Positions 15,994 through 24,292 of a stretch of DNA of 64,000 bases are shown one piece after another; within the stretch, counting starts at the first letter, position 1; each line of letters opens with the position of its first letter. Under the pieces are notes generated by a model. It was not told where the DNA came from and did not search any database. It was given only the letters and a program-made list of their open reading frames with translations. The stretch is from Moheibacter stercoris (GTDB taxonomy: Bacteria; Bacteroidota; Bacteroidia; Flavobacteriales; Weeksellaceae): positions 1 to 64,000 of the forward strand of contig NZ_JBEPMO010000007.1 in NCBI RefSeq assembly GCF_040545805.1. The letters run 5' to 3'. The translations under genes and the position numbers were made by a program.

Positions 15994-16944
15994 ATGACGG
16001 AAAAGATTTTAGTTACAGGGGCACTAGGTCAAATAGGGTCTGAATTGACATTGGCGTTACGTGAAATTTACGGAGTTGAAAATGTTTTATCAACCGATAT
16101 TCAAGATCCTGCAAACGTTGAGGATCCAAATTATGAAACACTCGATGTGATGAATGCTGAACAAATCGCTTCGGTGGTAGAAAAACATGAAATTACTATC
16201 GTGTATCATTTGGCAGCTATGTTGTCTGCAACAGCTGAAAAATTCCCTAAGAAAGGATGGGATTTGAACATGGATTCACTTTTGACTTTCTTGGAATTAG
16301 CCAAAGACAAAAAAATCAACCAATTGTATTGGCCAAGTAGCATCGCCATTTTTGGTCCTGAAACACCAAAAATCAATACCGATCAAAATGCATTGACAAT
16401 TCCTTCAACAGTTTATGGGATTTCCAAAAGAGCAGGTGAGCTTTGGTGTCAATACTACCATGAAAAATTTGGAGTGGATGTTCGAAGCATTCGTTATCCA
16501 GGATTAATCAGTTGGAAAACACGTCCTGGTGGTGGAACAACAGATTATGCGGTTGATATTTTTTATCAAGCCTTGGAAGAAGGAAAATATGAATGTTTCT
16601 TGAGCGAAAATTCGGCTTTACCTATGATGTATATGGACGATGCGATACGCGCAACCATTGAACTGATGCAGGCAGATCCAACAAAATTGTCCGTACGAAC
16701 TTCCTATAACCTTCATTCTTTAAGTTTTACACCGGCTGAATTGGCAGCTGAAATTCAAAAACACTTACCAGATTTTGAAATTTCGTATAACCCAGATTTC
16801 CGTCAAGCAATTGCAGATTCTTGGCCAGCGAGCATTGACGATAGTGTTGCTCAAAAAGATTGGAATTGGAAATACGAATTTGACTTAGCGAAAATGACTG
16901 AAACCATGTTGGCAAATTTGAAAGAAAAATTAGCCATTTCTTAG
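15994..16944 (+). CDS. tdh: L-threonine 3-dehydrogenase, short-chain (SDR) type
   Basis: 316 residues, NAD-binding extended SDR. The Rossmann motif 'LVTGALGQIGSEL' is at residues 6-18 and the catalytic Tyr-x3-Lys is in 'STVYGISKRAGELWCQYY'. The C-terminal block 'YNPDFRQAIADSWPASIDDSVAQKDWNW' distinguishes GalE-like L-threonine dehydrogenases from true UDP-sugar epimerases. The enzyme oxidises L-threonine to 2-amino-3-ketobutyrate, which yields glycine and acetyl-CoA via Kbl (not in this window). It is monocistronic, followed by a strong terminator. Confidence 0.92.
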   Translation: MTEKILVTGALGQIGSELTLALREIYGVENVLSTDIQDPANVEDPNYETLDVMNAEQIASVVEKHEITIVYHLAAMLSATAEKFPKKGWDLNMDSLLTFLELAKDKKINQLYWPSSIAIFGPETPKINTDQNALTIPSTVYGISKRAGELWCQYYHEKFGVDVRSIRYPGLISWKTRPGGGTTDYAVDIFYQALEEGKYECFLSENSALPMMYMDDAIRATIELMQADPTKLSVRTSYNLHSLSFTPAELAAEIQKHLPDFEISYNPDFRQAIADSWPASIDDSVAQKDWNWKYEFDLAKMTETMLANLKEKLAIS

Positions 16945-16970
16945 TCATTGTATCCACAACGATATATCCA

Positions 16971-17002
16971 GACCTCAAAAGATTTCTTTTGGGGTCTTTT
17001 TA
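16971..17002 (+). terminator. Terminator of tdh
   Basis: GACCTCAAAAG (16971-16981) pairs with CTTTTGGGGTC (16986-16996), one G-U pair, 4-nt loop, followed by a T-rich run. The descending arm contains the TTTG that serves as -33 box for the next gene. Confidence 0.85.
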
Positions 17003-17018
17003 TTTTATGATAACTTTG
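16988..17018 (+). promoter_or_regulatory. Promoter of the amgK operon, overlapping the tdh terminator
   Basis: TTTG (16988-16991), exactly 19 nt, then TAACTTTG (17011-17018): a full consensus Bacteroidota promoter. Its -33 box is inside the terminator stem of tdh. The -7 box ends 9 nt before ATG 17028, which fixes the amgK start downstream of the in-frame TTG at 16989 and ATG at 17007. Confidence 0.75.
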
Positions 17019-17027
17019 AATGCAAAT

Positions 17028-18050
17028 ATGAAATCGAGCATAGAATCTTTTTTGAATGTAAATTTTGGTAGCGAAGCGATTGCGAGTTTGATCTTGCTAG
17101 CTCAAAGCGGATCTTCCCGAAAATATTATCGGTTTCAGTTTCAAGGAGCTTCCTTTATTTTAACCGAAAGTGAGAATCTAGAAGAAAATCAGACCTTTCT
17201 ATATTTTACACAACATTTTGGACGTGTAATGGATAATTTACCAGAAATCATCAAAGTTTCAGAGGATTATTCAATGTATGTTCAATCCGATTTGGGAAAT
17301 GTTTCTTTGATGGATATTTTGGAAAAGGATCGCGAACAAGCGAAATCACTTTTCGAAAAATCCATTCGAGAATTGGTGAAAATGCAAGTGAAGGCGAGTG
17401 TAGGTTTGGATTATTCGAAATCTTTTAGCTATCCGAAATTCAATCAAGTTTTGGTTTTGAGAGATTTGTTTTCCTTCAAGAATTATTTCCTCAATTTATC
17501 TGGAATTGAATTCAATCAAGGGAAATTATTGCAAGATTTTGAACAATTTGCCCATGATTTTTCGTCTATTCCAGAACAGTATTTTGTGTTTCGTGATTTC
17601 CAATCGAGAAATATCATGATCCACAACGATCATCCATACTTCATCGATTATCAAGGAGGAATGAAAGGACCTGCGCAATATGATTTGGTTTCCTTGATTT
17701 GGCAAGCCAAAGCAAATTTATCAGCAGAATGGAAAAAAGAATTCTATGATTTGTATGTCAAAGAATTCATTGATGCGACTCAACAAGATTTGGATCGGAA
17801 TTCATTTCTACGTGGATATGAACTATGCCTAGTTGAACGATTGTTACAAGTTTTGGGTGCCTATGGATTTAGAGGAATTTATGAGCGAAAACCTCATTTT
17901 TTAGCAAGTATAGGTTTTGCATTGAAAAACTTAGAAGAAATTAAAGATTTAGATTTACTTGAATCTTATCCAGAATTAAAGAAAGTCATTTTAAGTTTAG
18001 GAAATCCTGAACTTTTTAACGAAATAAAAAAACGAATAGATGGAGAATAA
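17028..18050 (+). CDS. amgK: Anomeric N-acetylmuramate/N-acetylglucosamine kinase (AmgK-like)
   Basis: 340 residues, aminoglycoside-phosphotransferase fold. The catalytic region 'FVFRDFQSRNIMIHNDHPYFIDYQGGMKGPAQYDLVSLIWQA' matches AmgK proteins of the Pseudomonas/Tannerella recycling route, with the Brenner motif (D..xxN) and the DFQ-like metal site as 'DYQ'. The N-terminal lobe has 'GSSRKYYRFQF'. AmgK phosphorylates MurNAc (or GlcNAc) at C1. The start ATG 17028 is chosen because a consensus promoter ends 9 nt before it. The partner nucleotidyltransferase MurU is two genes downstream and a RapZ-type domain gene overlaps its 3' end by 11 nt, which strongly supports the function. Confidence 0.85.
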   Translation: MKSSIESFLNVNFGSEAIASLILLAQSGSSRKYYRFQFQGASFILTESENLEENQTFLYFTQHFGRVMDNLPEIIKVSEDYSMYVQSDLGNVSLMDILEKDREQAKSLFEKSIRELVKMQVKASVGLDYSKSFSYPKFNQVLVLRDLFSFKNYFLNLSGIEFNQGKLLQDFEQFAHDFSSIPEQYFVFRDFQSRNIMIHNDHPYFIDYQGGMKGPAQYDLVSLIWQAKANLSAEWKKEFYDLYVKEFIDATQQDLDRNSFLRGYELCLVERLLQVLGAYGFRGIYERKPHFLASIGFALKNLEEIKDLDLLESYPELKKVILSLGNPELFNEIKKRIDGE

Positions 18051-18465
18051 ACTTCAAATCAATGTGAGAAGTTTCTCGTACAAAAAAGGAATTCCAGCAG
18101 ATACATCTGGGAATGGAGGCGGATATGTATTTGACTGTCGTGGGATTTTAAATCCGGGCAGAATTCAGGAGTACAAAACCAAAACGGGTCGAGATCAAGA
18201 AGTGAAAGCCTATTTGGAGTCCGAAACCAAAATTCAGGAATTTTTAAATGCTGCCTTTGCAATGGTTGATATTTCGATTCAAGATTATTTGGATAGAGGA
18301 TTTAGTAATTTGGACATCAATTTTGGATGTACGGGCGGACAACATCGTTCGGTTTATTCGGCAGATGCAATGGCCCAACACATTGCTGAAAAATTTCCTG
18401 CCGCAAAAGTTGAGGTTCAACACGTAGAGCAAGAAGCGAAGAATTGGATTAACGAAGTGTATTAG
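18040..18465 (+). CDS. Stand-alone RapZ C-terminal domain protein
   Basis: 141 residues consisting only of the domain found at the C-terminus of RapZ. 'GGYVFDCRGILNPGR' corresponds to the RapZ 'D.R...NP' block. 'NINFGCTGGQHRSVYSADAMAQHI' is nearly the RapZ GCTGGxHRSV loop. The ATPase half of RapZ is absent. In E. coli this domain binds glucosamine-6-phosphate and the small RNA GlmZ. Here it overlaps amgK by 11 nt and precedes murU, so a role in sensing or handling an amino-sugar phosphate during wall recycling is inferred; binding to RNA or sugar is not shown. Confidence 0.85.
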   Translation: MENKLQINVRSFSYKKGIPADTSGNGGGYVFDCRGILNPGRIQEYKTKTGRDQEVKAYLESETKIQEFLNAAFAMVDISIQDYLDRGFSNLDINFGCTGGQHRSVYSADAMAQHIAEKFPAAKVEVQHVEQEAKNWINEVY

Positions 18466-18469
18466 TGGG

Positions 18470-18504
18470 GGAAGTAGGAAGTAGGAAGTGGGAAGTGGGA
18501 AGTG
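18470..18504 (+). repeat. Heptad tandem repeat GGAAGT(A/G), five units
   Basis: Five consecutive 7-bp units, two GGAAGTA then three GGAAGTG, lie directly after the RapZ-domain gene. A related sequence in the opposite orientation follows the pseudogene at 18910-18940. Together they bracket the dead four-helix-bundle gene. Confidence 0.8.
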
Positions 18505-18550
18505 AGGTTTTTTTTATAAATTAACTAAACGAACTATTACTTACTAACTT

Positions 18551-18903
18551 ATGAGCTTCAAATTCGAAAAATTAATCGTTTGACAGAGAGCCATGGAGTA
18601 TGGCGAATTGATTTTTAATTTGTCAAAAACATTTCCCGAAGAGGAGAAATTTACTTAACCTCACAAATTCGAAGAGCGGTAGATTCTTTAGCTCTCAATA
18701 ATTCAGAAGGTTCAATTCTACAATCCAAACTTGAGTTTCAAAAATTTTTAGGTTATTCCATTCGTTCGTTGGCGGAAGTTGTGACATGTTTGTATAAAGC
18801 CAAAAATAGATTTTATTTAAAGGAGGACGAATTCGAATTCTATTATAAATTTGCATACGATTTAATGAATTCACTAATTGCATTTCGAAAAAGCATTCAA
18901 TGA
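18551..18903 (+). pseudogene. Four-helix-bundle (S23/IVS-type) protein, inactivated
   Basis: Reading ATG at 18551 gives MSFKFEKLIV, then a TGA at 18581 where the family has Trp (LIVWQRAMEYGELIF). The frame continues QRAMEYGELIFNLSKTFPEE to about 18650, where one base is missing. The next frame resumes LTSQIRRAVDSLALNNSEG and runs intact to 'LMNSLIAFRKSIQ' and TGA at 18901. Nonsense codon plus frameshift make it a pseudogene. The family occurs within 23S rRNA intervening sequences and as free genes; its function is unknown. Its stop overlaps the first possible murU start. Confidence 0.85.
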
Positions 18904-19667
18904 ACGATACTCCCAACTTCCAGCCCCCAACTTCCAACCCATTTTTTGCTACACTCCCAAAAGCCATGCTTTTTGCTGCGGGATTGGGAACGAGGCTTAA
19001 ACCATTTACAGATCATCATCCGAAAGCTTTGGCTAAGGTGAGTGGTAAAACATTATTGGAGAGAAACATTGCGTATTTGAAATCTTTTGGAATCACAGAA
19101 TTCATTATCAATGTGCATCATTTCGCCGATCAAATCCAATCCTATTTAGAGGAAAACAATTATTTTGATGTCAACATTCAAATTTCTGACGAATCAGATG
19201 AGGTGTTAGAAACGGGCGGCGGTCTTGTTAAAGCCAAAAAATTGTTGGGCGATGAAAGTTTTTTGGTGATGAATGTGGATATATTGACCGACTTAAATGT
19301 AGAAGATTTGATGCAATTTCATTACCAGCATCAGCCTTTGGCAACTTTAGCAGTAAGTGATCGCGCAAGTTCTAGAAAATTATTATTGGATTCCAATCAT
19401 CACTTAAAAGGTTGGAGAAATCTTCAAACTGGAGAAGAAATCATTGAATCTGAAAATCCGTTGACAGAAAAAGCATTTAGTGGCATTCATATGATCAATC
19501 CTCGAATATTTGAAAAAATGCCTACCAATGGAAAATTCTCTATCATGAAAACCTACATGGAATTGATGAAAGACGAAGTTATTTTGGGCTTTGATCATAG
19601 TGGAGGTCTATTAATTGATGTTGGGAGACCCGAAAGTGTTTTAGAAGCCGAAAAGTATTTTCAATAA
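18900..19667 (+). CDS. murU: MurU-type nucleotidyltransferase (N-acetylmuramate-1-phosphate uridylyltransferase)
   Basis: 255 residues from ATG 18900, or 233 from ATG 18966. The sugar-nucleotidyltransferase signature 'MLFAAGLGTRLKPFTDHHPKALAKVSGKTLLERNIAYL' starts at residue 23. 'FLVMNVDILTDLN' holds the metal-binding Asp and 'GFDHSGGLLIDVGRPE' the C-terminal end of the fold. MurU joins UTP and MurNAc-1-P to UDP-MurNAc, bypassing de novo synthesis and fosfomycin inhibition. The family normally begins just before the LFAAG strand. The first 22 residues come from the repeat and pseudogene junction, so 18966 may be the ancestral start. Context with amgK supports the function. Confidence 0.87.
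   Translation: MNDTPNFQPPTSNPFFATLPKAMLFAAGLGTRLKPFTDHHPKALAKVSGKTLLERNIAYLKSFGITEFIINVHHFADQIQSYLEENNYFDVNIQISDESDEVLETGGGLVKAKKLLGDESFLVMNVDILTDLNVEDLMQFHYQHQPLATLAVSDRASSRKLLLDSNHHLKGWRNLQTGEEIIESENPLTEKAFSGIHMINPRIFEKMPTNGKFSIMKTYMELMKDEVILGFDHSGGLLIDVGRPESVLEAEKYFQ
18910..18940 (-). repeat. Inverted partner of the GGAAGT repeat, inside the murU 5' end
   Basis: Read on the minus strand this is GGG-TTGGAAGTTGGGGGC-TGGAAGTTGGGAG, two GGAAGTTGGG-type units. These are degenerate relatives of the heptads at 18470-18504, in inverted orientation. It encodes residues PNFQPPTSN if murU starts at 18900. Confidence 0.65.
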
Positions 19668-19694
19668 TTCTTTGTGTTTTAGGTGCTTGAAATC

Positions 19695-19729
19695 TTAACA
19701 ATGAGTTTACATTGAAGGTCTTAATTTTG
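19695..19729 (+). promoter_or_regulatory. Putative Pho box and -7 element of the Na/Pi cotransporter gene
   Basis: TTAACA (19695-19700), 5 nt (ATGAG), TTTACA (19706-19711), 10 nt, TAATTTTG (19722-19729). The -33 TTTG is missing, replaced by the repeat. The same layout with identical spacings occurs upstream of the PhoU-like/Pit operon at 44296-44330. Direct repeats of TTAACA type at 11-bp spacing are the established form of the B. subtilis PhoP box and resemble the E. coli Pho box, so activation under phosphate limitation is inferred. Confidence 0.6.
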
Positions 19730-19745
19730 CATTTTTAAAAGCAAA

Positions 19746-21386
19746 ATGTCAGTCATCCTTCTCATATTAAACGTTCTTGGAGCTGTCTCTCTCTTCCTAT
19801 ATGGAATGAAAGTGATGAGTGAAGGAGTACAACGTTCTGCTGGGAAACAATTACAAGTTTTTCTAAACAAAATGACGCGAAATTCCTATTCAGGTGCTTT
19901 CGCAGGAACTATTTTTACAGGAGCATTGCAATCATCCTCGGTTGTAAGTATTTTGACTTTGAGTTTTGTCAATGCTGGAATCTTAAATCTTCAAAAAGCC
20001 TTTTCTATCATTGTAGGAGCTAATATTGGAACGACCATCAAGCTTTGGTTAGTGGTTGGTTTGGGATTGGTATGGCATATCGAATCATTGGCGTTGCCTG
20101 TTATTGCCTTGGCCGTAACTCTTTATTTTTTCAATAATCGTAAAATAAAGGAATGGTCCAATTTCGCGATTGGATTTGCCTTAATCTTAATAGGATTTTA
20201 TTTTCTCAATCAGTTTCTTCCAGATTTTACTCAATACGAAACTTTCCAAAATTCCATTGAAAAATACGGTGGAGAAACAGATTTATTTTCTTCTTTGCTA
20301 TTTGTGTTGATTGGAATTGTGGTAACATTTCTTTTTCATTCATCGAGTGCATTTATACTTTTGGCTGCCGTTTTGGTGACCAATGGTTTAGGAGTTCAAC
20401 AAGCTGCGATGATGGTCATTGGAGCTAATATCGGGACGACATCGGCTGCTTTGATTGCATCTACTTTAGGAAATAGAGCGTCTAAAATTGTGGCTTGGTT
20501 TCATTTCTTTTTGAATCTTGCTGGCGCGATTTTGTTCTTTTTCCTTGTTCCAAGTATTGTAAAATTTATTTCAGATTATATTTCCTCTGACAATGAAATC
20601 ATTTTGGTTAGCTTTCACACTTTGTTCAATGTGATTTCGGCTATCTTGATTTTACCCTTTATCAAACCTTTATCGGTTTGGGCAAATGATCGATTTTTAA
20701 ATAAGGAAAACAACCGAAATTCATTGAAACTAATCGGTCGACCTTTTGGACCTACCGCCAAAATGTATGTTTACGAAGCCAATCGTGAAATTGTGAAATT
20801 TGCTGGTATCACAAGACAAATTGTGAGTGCTTTGGGTCGAATGATTTCGGAAAGTGATGATGAGAAATTGGATGAATTTCGAAAACGAATTTTTGCCCTT
20901 GAGCGTGAAAGTGACGAATTGGAAAAAAGTATTTTGAATTATTTGAATTCCATTTACGAATTTGAAATGTCGGGAGACGTTGCACTAAATATCCATCGAT
21001 TGATTGAAATTTGTCATCATTTGGAAAATGTTGGAGATATGGCGATCAAAATTGCTTCCATTCATACCGAAAGACGTAAAAATAATAGTTTCATCACGCC
21101 AAAATTGAGAGATTATTTAATAGATTTACAAGATTCTTTGTCCATGGCAACCACAACTTTGGTTCAGAATTTAAACGAAACCGAAGGCAATGCCAATATA
21201 ATGGCTGCAAAGAAAATTGAAAAATCAATCGATAAGAAATTTGGGAAAGCAGAAGATGCTTTGCTAAAGGCGATTGAGTCAGAAAAATTGTCGGCTCGAT
21301 CTGCTTTGTATTATACCGAATTGATTCGAAATTATGAAATTATTGGAGATCATCTTTACCAAGCCAATAAGGCTTTGGGCAAGTAA
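19746..21386 (+). CDS. Na/Pi cotransporter family protein with PhoU-like domain
   Basis: 546 residues. The membrane part (about 1-320) has the two inverted NptA repeats with the hallmark serine motifs 'GALQSSSVVSILTLSFV' (first) and 'FHSSSAFILLAAVLV' (second), each followed by a 'GANIGTT' loop. The C-terminal 200 residues are helical and PhoU-like ('EIVKFAGITRQIVSALGRMI...ERESDELEKSILNYLNSIYE'). It imports phosphate with sodium across the inner membrane, the PhoU part probably controlling it. A Pho-box-like promoter precedes it. Confidence 0.93.
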   Translation: MSVILLILNVLGAVSLFLYGMKVMSEGVQRSAGKQLQVFLNKMTRNSYSGAFAGTIFTGALQSSSVVSILTLSFVNAGILNLQKAFSIIVGANIGTTIKLWLVVGLGLVWHIESLALPVIALAVTLYFFNNRKIKEWSNFAIGFALILIGFYFLNQFLPDFTQYETFQNSIEKYGGETDLFSSLLFVLIGIVVTFLFHSSSAFILLAAVLVTNGLGVQQAAMMVIGANIGTTSAALIASTLGNRASKIVAWFHFFLNLAGAILFFFLVPSIVKFISDYISSDNEIILVSFHTLFNVISAILILPFIKPLSVWANDRFLNKENNRNSLKLIGRPFGPTAKMYVYEANREIVKFAGITRQIVSALGRMISESDDEKLDEFRKRIFALERESDELEKSILNYLNSIYEFEMSGDVALNIHRLIEICHHLENVGDMAIKIASIHTERRKNNSFITPKLRDYLIDLQDSLSMATTTLVQNLNETEGNANIMAAKKIEKSIDKKFGKAEDALLKAIESEKLSARSALYYTELIRNYEIIGDHLYQANKALGK

Positions 21387-21407
21387 TTATTCTTCCCCGA
21401 TTAATTG

Positions 21408-21415
21408 TATTTTTG
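21408..21415 (+). promoter_or_regulatory. -7 box of the LuxE-like gene
   Basis: TATTTTTG matches TAnnTTTG and ends only 4 nt before ATG 21420, predicting a leaderless or nearly leaderless mRNA. It also shows that the in-frame TTG at 21405 cannot be the start. Confidence 0.5.
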
Positions 21416-21419
21416 CGTC

Positions 21420-22400
21420 ATGATTTCCAAAGAAGAAATTTTTTCCATTCAGAATGAGCATGAATTTGAAGCAATCGCTTTGAAAGTTTTTCAATTTCAG
21501 GCTGCCAATAATCCGATTTATGCCAATTTTTTGGAGTTTTTGAATGTGAAGGTGCAGGAAATTCATTCTATCCAAGCGATTCCTTTTTTACCCATTCGGT
21601 TTTTTAAAGACTTCGAAATAATTTCAGGGAATCGAAAAACAGAAAAAATCTTTACCAGTTCGGGAACAACAGGAAGTTCTGTAAGCAAACATTTCGTAAC
21701 CGATCTTTCTTTTTATCATGAAAGTTTAGACAAAAGCTTTTCTGATTTTTATGGTGAATTAAAGGATTATACCCTATTTGCCTTATTGCCTTCTTACTTG
21801 GAGCGAGAAGGTTCATCCTTGATTGATATGGTCGAATACTGGATCAAAGAGTCGGGGAAAGGCGGTTTTTATTTATACAATCATGAAGAATTGTACCGTG
21901 ATTTGATGGAAAACGAACGTCAAGGAAAAAAAGCAATTTTAATTGGGGTTTCCTTTGCGCTACTGGATTTTGTGGAGAATTTTTCGATGAATCTGAATCA
22001 TACGATCGTCATGGAAACCGGTGGTATGAAAGGTCGTAAAGAGGAAATTACGCGAGAAGAATTACATCGGATTTTGCGCGATGGATTTGGATTGCAGGAA
22101 ATTCATTCCGAATATGGCATGACGGAACTTTTGTCTCAAGCTTATTCCAAAGGAAATGCGAAATTTCAAACGCCCCAATGGATGAAAATTCAAATTCGCG
22201 ACACGGAGGATCCTTTAAATCTACTGCCAGTAGGCAAAACAGGTGGAATTAATGTCATCGACCTTGCCAATTTAAACTCTTGTAGTTTTATTGCTACCGA
22301 TGATTTAGGAAAGATTTATCCAGACGGAACCTTTGAAATCCTTGGTAGATTTGATCATTCAGATGTGCGGGGCTGCAATTTAATGGTTGCAGATGTTTAA
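21420..22400 (+). CDS. LuxE-type acyl-protein synthetase/adenylate-forming enzyme
   Basis: 326 residues. The adenylate-forming signature 'EKIFTSSGTTGSSVSKHFV' is the phosphate-binding loop. 'YGMTELLSQAY' is the A5-like motif (YGMTE). 'ATDDLGKIYPDGTFEILGRFDHSDVRG' corresponds to the A7/A8 region. LuxE transfers activated fatty acid to its own cysteine in bioluminescence. Here there are no lux genes, and in Bacteroidota such proteins are annotated only as acyl transferases, probably acting on a surface or storage acyl group. It overlaps the 3' end of the convergent DUF3857 gene by 4 nt. Confidence 0.82.
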   Translation: MISKEEIFSIQNEHEFEAIALKVFQFQAANNPIYANFLEFLNVKVQEIHSIQAIPFLPIRFFKDFEIISGNRKTEKIFTSSGTTGSSVSKHFVTDLSFYHESLDKSFSDFYGELKDYTLFALLPSYLEREGSSLIDMVEYWIKESGKGGFYLYNHEELYRDLMENERQGKKAILIGVSFALLDFVENFSMNLNHTIVMETGGMKGRKEEITREELHRILRDGFGLQEIHSEYGMTELLSQAYSKGNAKFQTPQWMKIQIRDTEDPLNLLPVGKTGGINVIDLANLNSCSFIATDDLGKIYPDGTFEILGRFDHSDVRGCNLMVADV

Positions 22401-24286
22401 TTCTTCTTCAATAAAATAGATTTTTGAGCGTCTACATTGACCTTTTCAAAGAAAGATTTCACAGCTTGATATTGATTGGCAATAATTGCTTTTCCCAATA
22501 AGAATTCATAGACAATTTGAAGTTCTCCATCTTTCAATTCAGCTTTTTGGCTATAAGCCAAATCCTCTTTTTGAACATTATGAACAGAATTGAAATTGGA
22601 AGGAATTTCAACCTTGTAACCTTCTGGAATTTTGACAATTGTTTGAATTTTGTACATTAATGGGAAATCAAATTCTAATGAGCGTTCACGTGCTTGTTCG
22701 GTGAATTTGAATTCTTGAAGTATTGTATTCAAAGGATTTTGAATCGTATAAAATTCTTGATTGATGTTTTCGGATTGAGAAGTGGTTCTAAAACCCAAGT
22801 ATTTTGTCGCGATTGAAGTGGGATTGGTTTTTGACTTTTCAACAAACTCTACGTCTAATGAAGGTTTGATTTTAGATGATTGTACAAAATTTTGTTCGTT
22901 GAAAAATCCATTGCTGGTTTGTGTAGAAACAGCTGTGATTTGATTGTTGGTAAAAGCATAATTCTGAGAAATATGCAGTTCTGAAACTGGAGAATTGATC
23001 GATATGAAATTTTCTTGTTTGGAATTGACGATGAGTCCGACTTGGTTGTAATTGTTTTTTGGCATAAATCCAAGACCATTGCTTAGATTGGATGCATCTA
23101 GAAAATAAATTTCACCTGTTGGAAATTTAACCATGTTGACAACGGCGTTAAATTGACCTAAATATGGATAAGTGGTGATGATTTTTCCGTGATTTCGGGT
23201 ACTTAAAATAACCAAACTAGTATCAAATCCGGCTGCTTTTAAAATTGAGTATAAATGCAAATTTAAATCAGGTAACGTTCCAATCTTGTCATTATGAACT
23301 TGACGATTAGAGCTTTGCGGAATCGGAACGGTTGAGGTTAAACCATTCCATCGATAATTTTTCTGAAAATAATCCGAAATGTTTTGCAAATAAGAAAGCT
23401 TGTCTGAACCTTTTGGAATTTCAGCCAACAGCGTTTTTGCGAAACTATTGTTGGTAAATGAATTTTGTCTATTTTCTACTTCTTTCAACAAATCGGTCCA
23501 CTTGGTGGTGATTTCCATAAGTTGAGGCGATGTATTGTAATAGCTGTTTTGGGTTGCATAATAACTCTTTAACTGCAGGATTAATTTTTCTGCTTGGTCT
23601 GTGTTATTGTACGCAAAATCAACATTGGAGAAGCTTTTTAGGTTGCTCATTGAATATTCATGTTGGTTAAAACCATCTCTTTTCTTTGGCGTTTTGGAAA
23701 AATTTTCGCCAACAGCAATGGTTGCAAATCCTGCCAATAAATTTTCTGGATCTATAGAGAATTTACTGAAAACAGTTGGGATTTCATGTTGGAATTGCCA
23801 TGCCTCAATCCAACGAATGTTGTCATTGTTAAAGGTATATTCGTATTCGATAATGGAACCAACTTTGACATTTGGAAACGTAAAACTAATTGAAGAATGA
23901 TAATCGTTCAATTGTTTTGTATAAAAATCACTGTTTTTTAAAGGATAATTTACCGTTTTTCCTCCTTCCTGATTCAAGGTTTGTGCACGTAGTCCTGATA
24001 TGTTTTGTAATTTTTCGTGATGTTCAAAACCCAAACTTATGTTGGCTTGTTTCAATCCATGTTCGTTCAAAATTTTAATTCTTCTATATACTTTTGTTTG
24101 AATGGGTTTTTTCATGAACATGAAACCAGTTTCATACAAGATTACTGCAGAAGCTCCTGGTTCAAAATTTACATCGGAATACTGAATTTCTTCTTGTGAA
24201 ACCTGTCCCCATTTGGTGTTTTTGTTGATTTGTGCCTGAGAAACAATGCTTATAAAAAGGATGATGAATGAAAGAGGGTATTTCAT
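22397..24286 (-). CDS. DUF3857 protein with degenerate transglutaminase-like domain (paralogue 1)
   Basis: 629 residues with a signal peptide (about 1-18). The N-terminal β-rich DUF3857 domain ('VSQEEIQYSDVNFEPGASAVILYE...VYRRIKILNEHG') spans about 30-250, a transglutaminase-like core about 280-420, and a C-terminal β domain follows. In active transglutaminase folds the nucleophile sits in a GDCxD motif. Here the aligned segment is 'IGTLPDLNLHLYSILKAAGF', with no Cys. The usual His position reads 'QFNAVVNMV'. I find no cysteine in the protein, so it is probably a binding rather than catalytic protein in the periplasm. It follows its paralogue by 6 nt. Confidence 0.85.
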   Translation of the reverse strand: MKYPLSFIILFISIVSQAQINKNTKWGQVSQEEIQYSDVNFEPGASAVILYETGFMFMKKPIQTKVYRRIKILNEHGLKQANISLGFEHHEKLQNISGLRAQTLNQEGGKTVNYPLKNSDFYTKQLNDYHSSISFTFPNVKVGSIIEYEYTFNNDNIRWIEAWQFQHEIPTVFSKFSIDPENLLAGFATIAVGENFSKTPKKRDGFNQHEYSMSNLKSFSNVDFAYNNTDQAEKLILQLKSYYATQNSYYNTSPQLMEITTKWTDLLKEVENRQNSFTNNSFAKTLLAEIPKGSDKLSYLQNISDYFQKNYRWNGLTSTVPIPQSSNRQVHNDKIGTLPDLNLHLYSILKAAGFDTSLVILSTRNHGKIITTYPYLGQFNAVVNMVKFPTGEIYFLDASNLSNGLGFMPKNNYNQVGLIVNSKQENFISINSPVSELHISQNYAFTNNQITAVSTQTSNGFFNEQNFVQSSKIKPSLDVEFVEKSKTNPTSIATKYLGFRTTSQSENINQEFYTIQNPLNTILQEFKFTEQARERSLEFDFPLMYKIQTIVKIPEGYKVEIPSNFNSVHNVQKEDLAYSQKAELKDGELQIVYEFLLGKAIIANQYQAVKSFFEKVNVDAQKSILLKKN

Positions 24287-24292
24287 AATTGC

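Noticed and set aside
16989..17027. Upstream extension of amgK from a TTG at 16989 or ATG at 17007
   Set aside because: The TTG lies in the tdh terminator stem and both starts precede the -7 box of a consensus promoter, so they would not be on the amgK mRNA.
18470..18940. GGAAGT repeats as a CRISPR array
   Set aside because: Units are 7 bp and contiguous, with no spacers and no cas genes nearby.
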